DNA from: QYQD01 sp040755415
GTDB lineage: Bacteria; Desulfobacterota; QYQD01
Reading direction: 5' to 3'
DNA length: 64,000 bases
Assembly (NCBI GenBank): GCA_040755415.1
Contig: JBFMAZ010000017.1
Coordinates: 5,510-69,509 of the forward strand
In this document: piece after piece, positions 30,926-40,426 of the stretch
How the letters are laid out: each line of letters begins with the position of its first letter
Numbering within the stretch: the first letter of the stretch is position 1
Made by a program: the position numbers and the translations under genes
Notes under the pieces: model-generated
Database searches by the model: none
What the model was told of the DNA's origin: nothing
The model's input: the letters and a program-made list of their open reading frames with translations, nothing else

Positions 30926-33004
30926 TTAGGCCTCGCCTTCTTTTTTAGTCGCAGCGACAATCTTTTCAGTCAAGTGAGCCGGAACTTCTTCGTAGTGGGA
31001 AAATTCCATACTGAATGTACCGCGTCCGGCAGTCATCGAGGTGAGATCGGAGGCGTAACGCAGTACCTCGACCATGGGTACGTGGGCCGAGATGGCTTGC
31101 AGCCCGAATCGGGTCTCCACCCCTATTACCTTTCCCCGGCGGCTGTTTATGTCCCCGATAACATCACCCATGCAGTCGTCCGGAACCAGAACAGTCATAG
31201 ACATGATCGGTTCCAGCAAGATAGGCATAGCCTCCAACATGCCTTTTTTGAAGCACTGGATGGCTGCAATCTTGAAGGCTGTCTCCGATGAGTCAACCTC
31301 GTGCGACTTGCCGTCATAAAATCTGACTTTAACGCCCACGACCGGATAGCCGGCCAGGGGACCTGCCTGCATAGCTTCCTGAATGCCTTTTTCTACTGCA
31401 GGAACAAAATTGCGGGGTACATTCATTCCGGTCAGGGCATTTTCAAACTCAAAGGTGCCTCCTGGGGGCAGGGGGCTGATATCAAAGTGAACTTCGGCAA
31501 ACTGCCCGGCTCCGCCGGTCTGTTTTTTGTGCCGATAGATGACGCCCTGTTTGCTTTTTCGGATAGTCTCCTTATAAGGGACCTTGGGCAGGGTAAGATT
31601 GACGTCAACATTATATTTTCTTTTTAACTTTTCTGCGATAACCTCAATATGGATCTGTCCCATACCAGAAAGAATGGTTTCCCTGGTTGCCTCGTTACGG
31701 GTAACCAGGATGGCATTGTCTTCTTCTTTGAGTTTCCCCAGGGCCGCGGATATTTTCTCTTCATCGGCCTTAGTTTTTGGTTTTAAGGCGTAGGAAATAA
31801 CCGGTTGCGGCGGTTGCAGGGCCTCAATGATGACTGGCGAGCCTTCGGTACAGAGGGTATCACCGGTCGCGGTGTCCCTTAATTTAGCGACGGCGACTAA
31901 TTCTCCCGGCCCCGCGCCTTCAACGGATTTTTGTGCCTTACCTTCCAGGGACAGAAGCTGGCCGATACGCTCTGTGGTCTGCTTGTTTGAGTTGTAAAGG
32001 GTGCTGTCCGGTTTCAGCGTGCCGGAGTAAATGCGCATGATGGAGAGCCGTCCGGCATACGGATCAGACAGGGTCTTGAAGACCAGGGCCGCAAACGGCG
32101 CATCGGGGGCTATTTCGACCTTTTCCCTGGTCCTGGCATTTAAGGCCGGTTTTGCCCCCTTATCCAGTGGGGAGGGCAGATATTGATTGATGGCCTCCAT
32201 GAGGGTGGCGACACCGATGTTGCGTGTAGCTGAGCCGCAGCATACCAGGACAAATCGTCCCGCAGTCATACCGCTGGCCAGTCCCTTTTCTATCTCAGCC
32301 ACCGTTAGGGTCCCTTCCTCCAGAAACTTTTCCACCAGGGCGTCATCCGCCTCCGCAGCATATTCTTGAAGATTGTCGCGGTATTTTTTAACAGAATCTT
32401 TCATATCTTCCGGGACAGGAGATTCCTTGTACTGGCCGCTTTGATCATTGGCAAATAGGAAGGCCTTTTCATTTATAAGGTCCACCACCCCGGTGAACTT
32501 ATCTTCTGCACCAATAGGGAGCTGGATGGGCACGCAGCGGGCATTGAGGACGGTGGAAATGCTATCCAATGTCCTGTAAAAATCCGCCCTTTCCCGGTCC
32601 ATTTTATTAATGAAGATGATACGGGGGATACGGAATTCCTCAGCCAGATTCCATACCTTCTGGGTCAGGGGTTTGGCCCCGTCAATAGCGTCGATTACGC
32701 ATACGGCGCTGTCTGCCACCTGCAGGGACATCCGGGTGTCATTGAGGAAATTATCATCACCTGGGGTATCGATAAAATGGATCGTATGTTTTTGCCAGGT
32801 ATAATGATTAAAGGCCGAGCTTATGGTAATTTTTCTTTTGACCTCTTCCGGTTCATAGTCCAGAATCGAGGTGCCGTCATCTACCCGGCCCAGCCGGCTC
32901 GTCCGTCCTGATGCAAAAAGCATGGCTTCGGCCAGGGATGTTTTGCCTGCGCCGCTATGGGCAATCAGGGCGATATTACGAAATTTGTCTAGCTGAATCC
33001 CCAT
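30926..33004 (-). CDS. fusA2: Elongation factor G paralogue (EF-G-like GTPase)
   Basis: The 692-residue protein has all five EF-G domains. GTPase motifs are AHSGAGKTS (G1, about 15-23), DTPGDDNF (G3, about 76-83) and NKMD (G4, about 132-135). Canonical EF-G has the G3 sequence DTPGHVDF; here the catalytic His is replaced by Asp, and the G1 lysine context is SGAGKT instead of DHGKT. This marks a paralogue group rather than the main translocase, with possible roles in recycling or stress translation. It stands apart from any str operon and heads a three-gene minus-strand group. Confidence 0.88.
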   Translation of the reverse strand: MGIQLDKFRNIALIAHSGAGKTSLAEAMLFASGRTSRLGRVDDGTSILDYEPEEVKRKITISSAFNHYTWQKHTIHFIDTPGDDNFLNDTRMSLQVADSAVCVIDAIDGAKPLTQKVWNLAEEFRIPRIIFINKMDRERADFYRTLDSISTVLNARCVPIQLPIGAEDKFTGVVDLINEKAFLFANDQSGQYKESPVPEDMKDSVKKYRDNLQEYAAEADDALVEKFLEEGTLTVAEIEKGLASGMTAGRFVLVCCGSATRNIGVATLMEAINQYLPSPLDKGAKPALNARTREKVEIAPDAPFAALVFKTLSDPYAGRLSIMRIYSGTLKPDSTLYNSNKQTTERIGQLLSLEGKAQKSVEGAGPGELVAVAKLRDTATGDTLCTEGSPVIIEALQPPQPVISYALKPKTKADEEKISAALGKLKEEDNAILVTRNEATRETILSGMGQIHIEVIAEKLKRKYNVDVNLTLPKVPYKETIRKSKQGVIYRHKKQTGGAGQFAEVHFDISPLPPGGTFEFENALTGMNVPRNFVPAVEKGIQEAMQAGPLAGYPVVGVKVRFYDGKSHEVDSSETAFKIAAIQCFKKGMLEAMPILLEPIMSMTVLVPDDCMGDVIGDINSRRGKVIGVETRFGLQAISAHVPMVEVLRYASDLTSMTAGRGTFSMEFSHYEEVPAHLTEKIVAATKKEGEA

Positions 33005-33262
33005 GTCTTCCCCTTTCTAAACTGAATCTTTGTTCACAAGTTTTTGCAAAATATCGACTTAAAATTTTAAAGTCAAGCCTTAATTGTAATAGTTCACCGC
33101 AGAGTGCGCAGAGAATGCAAATACTCTGCCCGCCTGCCTTGTCTTTGGGTGTTTGGGTCCAAGATTAAGGTTTTGCTTTTTTGTGTCGATATAGTTGGCG
33201 TAGCTTGTTTCCATTCGACCACGGGCCGACCGTAGGCCGGAAGCCCCGGTTTTCTGGATGGA

Positions 33263-33352
33263 GCGGTCAGCAGTCAGCTATCAGCGTTCAGCTTAAGATG
33301 GTGTTGTTTGTCTTATTTTTTTGCTGACGGCTGAAAGCTGATCGCTGAGGGC
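33263..33352. repeat. CAGC-type inverted repeat upstream of pilT
   Basis: GTCAGCAGTCAGCTATCAGC (from 33266) and GCTGACGGCTGAAAGCTGAT (from 33323) are near inverted copies around a T-rich loop. Similar CAGC words occur at 1.4, 18.05, 42.2 and 57.4 kb. A CACCGCAGAGTGCGCAGAG repeat end lies at 33095. No gene is seen in 33005-33412. Confidence 0.6.
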
Positions 33353-33412
33353 TTTCATTCGGAAACGACATTTTCCGGATGAAAACTAACCCAAGCGGAG
33401 GATTGTCTAAAG

Positions 33413-34495
33413 ATGGCCCAGATTGATGCCTTTTTTAAATTGATGCATGAGCAGGGGGCCTCGGACCTGCATCTTATATCTGGATCTCAACCTATCCTGC
33501 GTATTCGGGGTGAGATGGAGCGGGTGAAGTATAAGGTTCTGGAAAATGACGAACTCAAGGCCATGCTCTATGAGATCACCCCGGAGGACAAGATCAAGAT
33601 ATTTGAGGAGACCGGCGATCTCGATTTCGGTCATGAGATCCCGGGATTAGCCAGGTATCGCGCCAATTTTTTCATGCAGAAATACGGCATAGGGGCGGTT
33701 TTCAGAGAGATACCAAGCAATATCCTTTCGGCTGAACAATTGGGCCTGCCGGCGGTGGTTAAGAATCTGGCTACGCTCCCCAAGGGGCTGGTATTGGTGA
33801 CCGGCCCTACCGGCAGCGGTAAGTCAACGACACTGGCCGCGATTATTGATCACGCCAATATGACCCGCAAGGATCATATTATCACGGTCGAAGACCCTCT
33901 CGAGTTCGTGCACAAGAGTAAAGGCTGTATTGTGAACCATCGTGAGGTAGGGACGCATACGAAGTCTTTTGCCGCGGCCCTCAGGGCCAGCTTGCGTGAA
34001 GACCCGGATATTATCCTGGTCGGTGAGCTGCGGGATCTGGAGACTATCGCCCTGGCCATGGAGGCGGCTATGACTGGCCACCTGGTCTTTGCCACCTTAC
34101 ATACATTGAACGCCTCCAAGACCGTGGACCGGATGATTGAAATTTTTCCGGCCAACCAGCAGCCCCAGGTGCGCTCTACTCTGGCTGATGCCTTGCGGGC
34201 TGTGGTCTCACAGACCATGTTCAAGCGCGTGGATATTAAAGGCAGGTGTGTGGCCCTGGAAATATTGATTGCTACACCGGCCGTACGCAACCTCATCCGT
34301 GAGGGAAAGACCTATCAGATTCCCTCTGCCATGCAGACCGGTAAAAAATATGGCATGCAGACCCTGGATGATGCCATTACGGAATTACTGCAGAAGGGGT
34401 GGATCGATGCCGCTGAGGCGTATAACAAGGCTATAAACAAGGAAAAATTTACCCAATTTCTAAAGAAGCCGCCAGAAGATTTCACGGAGGTATAA
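33413..34495 (+). CDS. pilT: Type IV pilus retraction ATPase PilT
   Basis: The 360-residue protein has an N-terminal PAS-like domain (about 1-100) and a RecA-like ATPase. Walker A is GPTGSGKST (about 129-137), the Asp box follows, Walker B is DIILVGELRD (about 195-204) and the His box is HLVFATLHT (about 219-227). The AIRNLIRE-type motif of PilT appears as AVRNLIREGK. It powers retraction of type IV pili (twitching). GGAGG stands 10 nt upstream of the ATG. It is followed after 3 bp by a pilU-like gene. Confidence 0.95.
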   Translation: MAQIDAFFKLMHEQGASDLHLISGSQPILRIRGEMERVKYKVLENDELKAMLYEITPEDKIKIFEETGDLDFGHEIPGLARYRANFFMQKYGIGAVFREIPSNILSAEQLGLPAVVKNLATLPKGLVLVTGPTGSGKSTTLAAIIDHANMTRKDHIITVEDPLEFVHKSKGCIVNHREVGTHTKSFAAALRASLREDPDIILVGELRDLETIALAMEAAMTGHLVFATLHTLNASKTVDRMIEIFPANQQPQVRSTLADALRAVVSQTMFKRVDIKGRCVALEILIATPAVRNLIREGKTYQIPSAMQTGKKYGMQTLDDAITELLQKGWIDAAEAYNKAINKEKFTQFLKKPPEDFTEV

Positions 34496-34498
34496 AAA

Positions 34499-35677
34499 TT
34501 GTCTCTGAATAAGGCCGATATTGATCAGATCATAGCCCGGATGCTGGAGTCTCAGGAGAACATCTCCGACCTCAACGTAACTGTAGGGCGGCCATTTCAG
34601 GTAGTTTCATCGGGCCGTCTGGTTCCGGTATCCCTGGATCCGCCTATTGAACAGATTACGCCTTATCAGGCAGAGATATTTGCCCTTTACCTGATGGGTT
34701 CGGATGCAAGGCTGCTTAAGGCCCTGGTCCGGGAGGGTTCCTGCGATTTTTCCTATCAGCTCTCTGGCCGGGCGCGTTTCAGGGTAAACGTCTTTCAGCA
34801 AAAGGGTTATTACTCTACCGTGATGCGGAAGCTGAGTACCCATATCCCGACCGTTAAGGAACTTGAACTGCCCGCATCTTTTTATAAAATGGCCAGGGAA
34901 AGAAACGGGATAATCCTCTTCACCGGGGCTACGGGCACCGGTAAATCGACCTCTCTGGCGGCCATCCTCAATGAGATAAATGAGGCAGAGCCGTTGCACG
35001 TTATCACCTTGGAGGATCCGATAGAGTTTGTCCATGCCCATAGGAAGGCCACATTTAACCAGAGGGAACTGGGTGCGGATTTTGACAGCTTTGCCCATGG
35101 GCTTCGCGCGGCCCTCAGGCAGGCCCCGAATGTAATCCTGGTGGGCGAGATGCGCGACCGCGAGACCATAGAGATCGGTCTGAGCGCGGCGGAGACAGGT
35201 CATCTGGTGTTTTCCACCCTGCATACGGTAGATGCCGGTCAGACCATCAACCGTATTATAGGTATGTTCAGTAAGGATGAAGAACAGCAGATCCGCATAC
35301 GCCTCGCTGATACTATACGTTGGGTGGTCTGCCAGAAACTCCTGCCCAAAGTGGGCGGGGGGAGAGTAGCTGTTTTCGAGGTCATGAACAACAACGTACG
35401 GGTCAAAGACTCTATTTTGAACGGCGAGGCAGAAGGAAAGACATTTTACGAGATCATAGACAGCGGTGAGGCATTTAACATGCAGAGCTTTGATAAAGAT
35501 ATCCTCCGTTGTTACGAGCGAGGCCTGATCACGGAAGAAACTGCCCTGGCTTATGCCTCACACCGTGCGGTGGTCAACCGGGGCATAGACCAGCTTAAGG
35601 CCCAAAAAGGTGAAAAGACCTCCGATATTGAGGGGTTGAAGCTGGACCGGGATTATGGCAAGGAACACAGGAGGTAA
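34499..35677 (+). CDS. pilU: PilT paralogue (PilU-like ATPase)
   Basis: The 392-residue protein starts at TTG 34499 behind GGAGG. Walker A GATGTGKSTS (about 140-149), Walker B NVILVGEMRD and His box HLVFSTLHTV are intact, so it should hydrolyse ATP. The N-terminal domain and C-terminal tail diverge from PilT, as in PilU, which cooperates with PilT in force generation. The PilU name is inferred from position and paralogy. Confidence 0.88.
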   Translation: MSLNKADIDQIIARMLESQENISDLNVTVGRPFQVVSSGRLVPVSLDPPIEQITPYQAEIFALYLMGSDARLLKALVREGSCDFSYQLSGRARFRVNVFQQKGYYSTVMRKLSTHIPTVKELELPASFYKMARERNGIILFTGATGTGKSTSLAAILNEINEAEPLHVITLEDPIEFVHAHRKATFNQRELGADFDSFAHGLRAALRQAPNVILVGEMRDRETIEIGLSAAETGHLVFSTLHTVDAGQTINRIIGMFSKDEEQQIRIRLADTIRWVVCQKLLPKVGGGRVAVFEVMNNNVRVKDSILNGEAEGKTFYEIIDSGEAFNMQSFDKDILRCYERGLITEETALAYASHRAVVNRGIDQLKAQKGEKTSDIEGLKLDRDYGKEHRR

Positions 35678-35686
35678 GTCTTAAAT

Positions 35687-36310
35687 ATGGAAATCTCATG
35701 CCCGGGATGTCAGAAGCGCTTTCTTGTTCCAGATGAAAAGTTGCCGGCGAACACTAAAGTCGTCCTTACCTGTCCGGATTGCAAAGGTAAGATTCCTATA
35801 GATACGAGGGGAAAAAGTGAAGAGCCTGGCCCTTTGCTGGATACCGCAGAGGATGTCGCTATCGAATTCTTCGAAGAAGGGACAAAGACAGGGCTGGTTT
35901 GTGTGCCGGATGAGGCTATGAAGGGGAGCGTTGTTCATGCCCTGGAGGAGCTTGACTACAAAACAAGCGCGGCTGATAACCTGCGGACCTTTTATGCCAA
36001 GGTACGTTATAATCATTATGGCGTGATGGTTGTAAGTGAAAAATCTGCGGAAGGAGGGACGGGAAACAACCCCATTTTAAGGTATCTGGAGCGCCTCCCT
36101 ATATCTATACGGCGCAATATCTTTCTATTTCTCATTTCCGCTCAGCACAGGACATTGGATACGTTAATGGCCTTTTCCCTCTCTGTAGATGCTATTATCA
36201 ATGAAAAGGACCTGGGCGAAATGCGGGAGATTTTACAAAAGTCGCTGTCCCAGCATGAGCATTTCTACAAGGTATTTAAGGATTGCCTGCGGGCTGAAGG
36301 CCGGGTTTAA
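35687..36310 (+). CDS. Zinc-ribbon protein linked to pilT/pilU
   Basis: The 207-residue protein has an N-terminal MJ0042-like zinc ribbon (CPGCQKRFLVPDEKLP, then LTCPDCKGKI; Cys5, Cys8, Cys29, Cys32). A domain of about 145 residues follows, with IRRNIFLFLISAQHRTLDTL and MREILQKSLSQHEHFYKVFK helices. There are no transmembrane segments. It begins 9 bp after the pilU-like gene, so it is probably cotranscribed and may act in pilus regulation. Function is not known to me. Confidence 0.72.
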   Translation: MEISCPGCQKRFLVPDEKLPANTKVVLTCPDCKGKIPIDTRGKSEEPGPLLDTAEDVAIEFFEEGTKTGLVCVPDEAMKGSVVHALEELDYKTSAADNLRTFYAKVRYNHYGVMVVSEKSAEGGTGNNPILRYLERLPISIRRNIFLFLISAQHRTLDTLMAFSLSVDAIINEKDLGEMREILQKSLSQHEHFYKVFKDCLRAEGRV

Positions 36311-36489
36311 CGGTAACACCGCGTAGCCGGCGACATTTACTACCCCCGCCATCTGATTGAAATCTCTTGATTTTCCCCTTTAGCTATGCTTATTTTTGCC
36401 CATGATTCAGCCACGTAGGGTGGCCTGAGACCACCAAACGCACTGATGCAAGGCATTTCCATTATAGATTCGGTCTCCTCATTTTATCC

Positions 36490-36512
36490 TTGACAAGATA
36501 CTAAAATAGTAT
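36490..36512 (+). promoter_or_regulatory. -35 element with adjoining palindromic operator
   Basis: TTGACA (36490-36495) is followed within 2 bp by the perfect palindrome ATACTA-AAA-TAGTAT (36498-36512). A -10 in the right place is weak. The palindrome would overlap the spacer and -10 region and suits repression of the ATPase gene at 36543. Confidence 0.4.
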
Positions 36513-36542
36513 TAATTAGTCCTTATTGAAAGGACAAATATC

Positions 36543-37820
36543 ATGCAAAAAAGTATTCTAAAAGAGATAATCGCCTCTAATGAGGAGTTTATCCTGAAAC
36601 AGGTGAAAGGGCCTGTGCAAAGGGAGGGCATCACTTTCCCAGGTAAATTAAACAAGGTGGTTGTCTTTTATGGCGTGAGAAGGAGCGGAAAGACTTTTAT
36701 TCTGTTTGATCTCTTTCAGAAAAATAAGGAACGCTCTTTATATATAGATTTTGAAGATGAACGCTTAACCGGATTTCAGGCCGATGACTTCGAGAAGCTA
36801 AGAGAGGCGTTTTTAGAACTCAAACCTCATCTTATAGGTAAAGAGACGCTGTTTCTCTTAGACGAGATTCAAAATGTGGAAGGATGGGAGAGGTTTTGCC
36901 GGAGGGCCGTGGAGCGGGAGAATATCAAGGTGTTTGTGAGCGGCTCGTCATCCAAGATGATGCCCTTTGAGATACATACCGAACTCAGAGGAAGGTCATG
37001 GAGCATAGAGGTATTACCGTTTTCCTTTACAGAATATATGCGCGTCAAGGGCCTTGACGTAAAGGAAGAAACCGCCTTTTCCAGCACGAAAAAGGCATTT
37101 GCCAGGAAATATTTTAATGACTATGTGAGATGGGGCGGTTTCCCGGAGGTCTCCTTTCTGGATACAGAATTGGAGAGAACAAGGCTCTTGAAAGAATATC
37201 TCGGCGCCATGTTTTTCAGAGACCTGGTAGAAAGATACAGCATTACGAACATACCGCTTTTAGAGGCCCTCCTGGATAAGCTGTTCAGTTCCTTCTCTCT
37301 AAGATTTTCCCTGACGGCTTTTTATAAGCAGTATAAGAATAAATTCCCTTTTTCGAAGGATCTGCTTTTTCGATATTATAAAAACTTTTTGGATAGTATG
37401 CTCATCTTTGAGGTGAGGAAGTTTGCTGAATCCACATATAAGAGGATGAGGAACCCGGCAAATATCTATCTTGTAGATAACGGATTAGGCAAAAGGGTAA
37501 GTTCGGCGGATTCCGGGAGGCTATTAGAAAACTTAGCCTTCCTGGAGCTCAAGAGAAAGCGGTACGAGGTCTTTTATTTCGCGGAGAAAAGGGAATGTGA
37601 TTTCATAGCAAAAAGTGAAGACAACAGGCTGTTGCCTGTTCAGGTATGCTTTGAGATGACCGAAGAAAATATGGACAGAGAGATAGCAGGACTTATTGAG
37701 GCGTGTCATTGGGTTGGTGTAAATGAGGGTATAATCCTAACCCATGATGAGGAAAAAGAGCTATCTATAGATGGGATTAGCATCAAGGTATATCCCCTCT
37801 GGAAATGGTGTATGGCTTGA
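36543..37820 (+). CDS. AAA-type ATPase with DUF4143
   Basis: The 425-residue protein has an N-terminal ATPase (Walker A GVRRSGKTF at about 36-44; Walker B LFLLDEIQNV about 103-112; SGSSSKMM sensor-like). A C-terminal DUF4143 domain (about 220-400) includes VEYF-type core residues: YLVDNGLGKRVS, LLENLAFLELKRKR, FYFAEKRECDFIA and LLPVQVCFEM, which resembles a PD-(D/E)XK nuclease-like fold (E..D..Q/V). The family's role is unclear, possibly defence or mobile-element related. It is a solitary gene between repeats. Confidence 0.85.
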   Translation: MQKSILKEIIASNEEFILKQVKGPVQREGITFPGKLNKVVVFYGVRRSGKTFILFDLFQKNKERSLYIDFEDERLTGFQADDFEKLREAFLELKPHLIGKETLFLLDEIQNVEGWERFCRRAVERENIKVFVSGSSSKMMPFEIHTELRGRSWSIEVLPFSFTEYMRVKGLDVKEETAFSSTKKAFARKYFNDYVRWGGFPEVSFLDTELERTRLLKEYLGAMFFRDLVERYSITNIPLLEALLDKLFSSFSLRFSLTAFYKQYKNKFPFSKDLLFRYYKNFLDSMLIFEVRKFAESTYKRMRNPANIYLVDNGLGKRVSSADSGRLLENLAFLELKRKRYEVFYFAEKRECDFIAKSEDNRLLPVQVCFEMTEENMDREIAGLIEACHWVGVNEGIILTHDEEKELSIDGISIKVYPLWKWCMA

Positions 37821-37961
37821 GCATTTTTTGTAGGGAAAGGCGGCGCTTCTCGAGTCCCGATAATTACAACAAAAACAGACTTCTGGATTTTATGCTACCG
37901 GCTTATCTAATTGATATTTAATGGATTTTATTGTACTGTTTGCCGAATTGTAGTAACGTAG

Positions 37962-38129
37962 GGTGGGCACAGCATTATCGTGCCCACCGAAACCACTGGC
38001 CGTATTCGACTTTTCATCGCTATGTTGAGAAAGAAATCTATTCGCCGGATTGGGGTGCGACACCGGTGGAGATTCCGATCGATGTCGGTGGAGAATGAAG
38101 GACGACAAAGACGGTGGGCAATGCCCACC
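37962..38129. repeat. REP palindromes flanking a RAYT remnant
   Basis: GGTGGGCAC/GTGCCCACC (37962-37970, 37980-37988) and GGTGGGCA-A-TGCCCACC (38113-38129) lie at both sides of a transposase tail. GTAGGG or CCTACG adjoins each. This is the usual REP arrangement around RAYT genes. Confidence 0.65.
37982..38098 (+). pseudogene. REP-associated tyrosine transposase (RAYT), C-terminal remnant
   Basis: 38 codons read AHRNHWPYSTFHRYVEKEIY, then SPDWGATPVEIPIDVGGE and a TGA. NHWPYSTFHRYV with a following DWG is the conserved C-terminus of IS200-like REP-associated transposases. The catalytic HUH and Tyr parts are missing, so it is a relic. The rest of the spacer 37821-38320 has no gene I can support. 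Confidence 0.72.
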
Positions 38130-38149
38130 CTACGGTGCTAGTTAGTGAA

Positions 38150-38252
38150 GTTCAAAGCTCAAAGTTCAAATGAATGTCAAAGTACCAAAATTCAAATGGT
38201 GAAATTTTTGTCATTTGGGTTTTATTTGGACTTTGGATTTTGACATTTGAAA
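38150..38252. repeat. Inverted repeat of the AAGTTCAAATG/CATTTGGGTTT type
   Basis: The left arm AAAGTTCAAATGAATGTCAA and right arm TTTGGATTTTGACATTTGAA are near reverse complements. It is the same dispersed family as at 1270 and 63764. Confidence 0.65.
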
Positions 38253-38320
38253 TTATACAACTACTTTTTGGCTCTCCGCCTCCGGCGGATCCGGATTAGG
38301 GAGATTTTTCTCTTTAATAC

Positions 38321-39286
38321 TTACCGGATATGGCAGGAGAGCCACTGTCTCTGGCTGGCTTCGTGCCAGAGGGGTTTATCCGTTGTGCAGATGTCCTTTT
38401 GGTACGGACAGCGGGGGTGAAAGGGACAGCCGGGCGGAATGTTTAAGGGGCTGGGAGGGTCTCCCTCCAGGACTATGCGTCTCTGGCGGCGGGCAGGGTC
38501 AGGAGCAGGGGCGGCCGCCAGGAGGGCCTCGGTATAGGGGTGGTGGGGTACCTGCCCGAGGAGATTTTTATCTATTATTTCCACGATCTTTCCGAGGTAC
38601 ATGACGGCGACGCGGGTGCTCAGATAATGTACGACCTGAAGGTCATGGGCAATAAAGAGATAGGTAAGATTGAATTTGTTTTTGAGGTCTAGGAGGAGAT
38701 TGATTACCTGGGCCTGTATGGAGACGTCCAGGGAAGAGACCGCTTCGTCCGCCACGATGAATTCCGGATGCAGGGCTAAGGCGCGGGCGATACCGATCCT
38801 CTGCCTTTGTCCGCCGCTGAATTCATGCGGATAGCGATAGAGTTGCTCTTCGCCGATACCTACTTCCCTGAGTATATGGGTAACTTTTTCGACCAGTTCT
38901 GTCCTGGTAGGGCAAAGCTTGTGGATTACAAACGGTTCGGCCACAATATCGAAAATACTCTGGCGTGGATTAAGCGACGAGTAGGGGTCCTGGAATATGA
39001 TCTGCATATCCCTGCGCAAATTCCGCATCTGTCTATGGGATAGGGATGTGATATCCCGGCCCTTATAGAAAAGCCGGCCTGCGGCAGGTTCCTCCAGTTT
39101 CAGTATGAGGCGGCCTAATGTGGATTTGCCGCAGCCGCTTTCACCCACCAACCCTAATATCTCGCCCGGCATGATGGTAAGATTAACGCCGGCCACGGCC
39201 TGTAAGACGTGGTCCTTCCCGCCCCAGAAGCTGCTCTTTACATAATAATGTTTAGATAGGTCCTTGGCCTCAACCAGTGGGTTCAT
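38321..39286 (-). CDS. dppF: Peptide ABC transporter ATP-binding protein (DppF-like)
   Basis: The 321-residue protein (ATG 39286, sharing ATGA with the upstream stop) has Walker A LVGESGCGKSTLG (about 44-56), signature FSGGQRQRIGIARAL (about 155-169), Walker B FIVADEAVSSLD and the C-terminal oligopeptide_HPY motif with FHPRCPYQKDIC. It energises uptake of di- or oligopeptides, or nickel, with the DppD-like partner. Four in-frame Met starts exist; the overlapping one is chosen. Confidence 0.92.
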   Translation of the reverse strand: MNPLVEAKDLSKHYYVKSSFWGGKDHVLQAVAGVNLTIMPGEILGLVGESGCGKSTLGRLILKLEEPAAGRLFYKGRDITSLSHRQMRNLRRDMQIIFQDPYSSLNPRQSIFDIVAEPFVIHKLCPTRTELVEKVTHILREVGIGEEQLYRYPHEFSGGQRQRIGIARALALHPEFIVADEAVSSLDVSIQAQVINLLLDLKNKFNLTYLFIAHDLQVVHYLSTRVAVMYLGKIVEIIDKNLLGQVPHHPYTEALLAAAPAPDPARRQRRIVLEGDPPSPLNIPPGCPFHPRCPYQKDICTTDKPLWHEASQRQWLSCHIR

Positions 39287-40272
39287 GGCCGGTCTGCCTT
39301 TAAAAAGCACCGCACGAAGTGCCCTTTTTCTACCTCAAGAAGTTGTGGTTCGGTGCTGAGACATTCTTTATGCGCCTCTTTACAGCGGTTCTGAAAGGTA
39401 CAACCTCCGGGCAGGGCGGAAAGCGACGGAACCGTACCGGGTATGGGCGTGAGGCGGGGTAGCGGTCCCTTATCCAGCGAGACGTGCGGCAGGGAGGCCA
39501 GGAGCCCCCTAGTATAGGGATGGAGCGGCCGGGAAAACAGATCACCGACGTCAGCCTCTTCAACTATGCGTCCGGCGTACATGACGATAACCCTTTGGCC
39601 TACCTCGGCCACGACGCCGAGATTGTGGGTAATCAAAAGGAGGGCCATGCCGGTTTTCTTTTTGATGCCGGTGAGCAGATCCAATATCTGGGCCTGGATG
39701 GTGACGTCCAGGGCCGTGGTCGGTTCATCGGCAATCATGAGGGCCGGCCGGCAGGCCAGGGCCATGGCGATCATAACCCTTTGCCTGAGTCCGCCGCTCA
39801 GTTGGTGGGGATAATGCCTTATCCGTTCGACAGGGGAAGGGACGCCGACTAGGCCGAGGAGTTCAATGGCCCTTTGTCCGGCCTGATGCCGCGGCATCTT
39901 TTCATGCACCAGGATGGCCTCTGTGATCTGGTCGCCTATAGTGAAGACCGGATTGAGGGCGGTCATAGGCTCCTGAAAGACCATGGAAATCCGCCGTCCC
40001 CGGAGGCGGCGCAGGTCTTCCGGTTTCAGTTTCATAATATCCTGGCCGTCGAACAGGATTGAACCGGAGACTATCCGGCCCGGAGGGTCTGGAATAAGCC
40101 TCAGTATGGACAGGGCCGTGACACTCTTACCACAGCCGGACTCGCCTACGACACAGACAGTTTCTCCCTTTCCCACAGTGAAGTTTACGCCATCGACTGC
40201 CTTTATTGCACCTTCTTCAGTATAAAAATATGTCTTTAAGTCCTGGACAGAAAGTAGTGGCTGGGGTGTCAT
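39283..40272 (-). CDS. dppD: Peptide ABC transporter ATP-binding protein (DppD-like)
   Basis: The 329-residue protein has Walker A VVGESGCGKSVTA (about 41-53), signature LSGGLRQRVMIAMAL, Walker B LMIADEPTTALD and the C-terminal GCTFQNRCKEAHKEC (HPY). It forms the second ATPase of the transporter whose binding protein and permeases are transcribed divergently from 40569. The divergent split of one transporter is unusual; most dpp operons keep all five genes together. Confidence 0.92.
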   Translation of the reverse strand: MTPQPLLSVQDLKTYFYTEEGAIKAVDGVNFTVGKGETVCVVGESGCGKSVTALSILRLIPDPPGRIVSGSILFDGQDIMKLKPEDLRRLRGRRISMVFQEPMTALNPVFTIGDQITEAILVHEKMPRHQAGQRAIELLGLVGVPSPVERIRHYPHQLSGGLRQRVMIAMALACRPALMIADEPTTALDVTIQAQILDLLTGIKKKTGMALLLITHNLGVVAEVGQRVIVMYAGRIVEEADVGDLFSRPLHPYTRGLLASLPHVSLDKGPLPRLTPIPGTVPSLSALPGGCTFQNRCKEAHKECLSTEPQLLEVEKGHFVRCFLKADRP

Positions 40273-40426
40273 GGGTTAATAGTCAATAGTCATTGGTCAT
40301 TGGTCACTGGGACCTTGGACTTCGAGCTTTTCATGTCCGCTTAACAGGCGGTTAGTAACTTAAGAGTTAACTTCTTGCCAAAACGGCAAGGAGATTTTAG
40401 CCACAAAGGCACCAAGAGATCAAATC

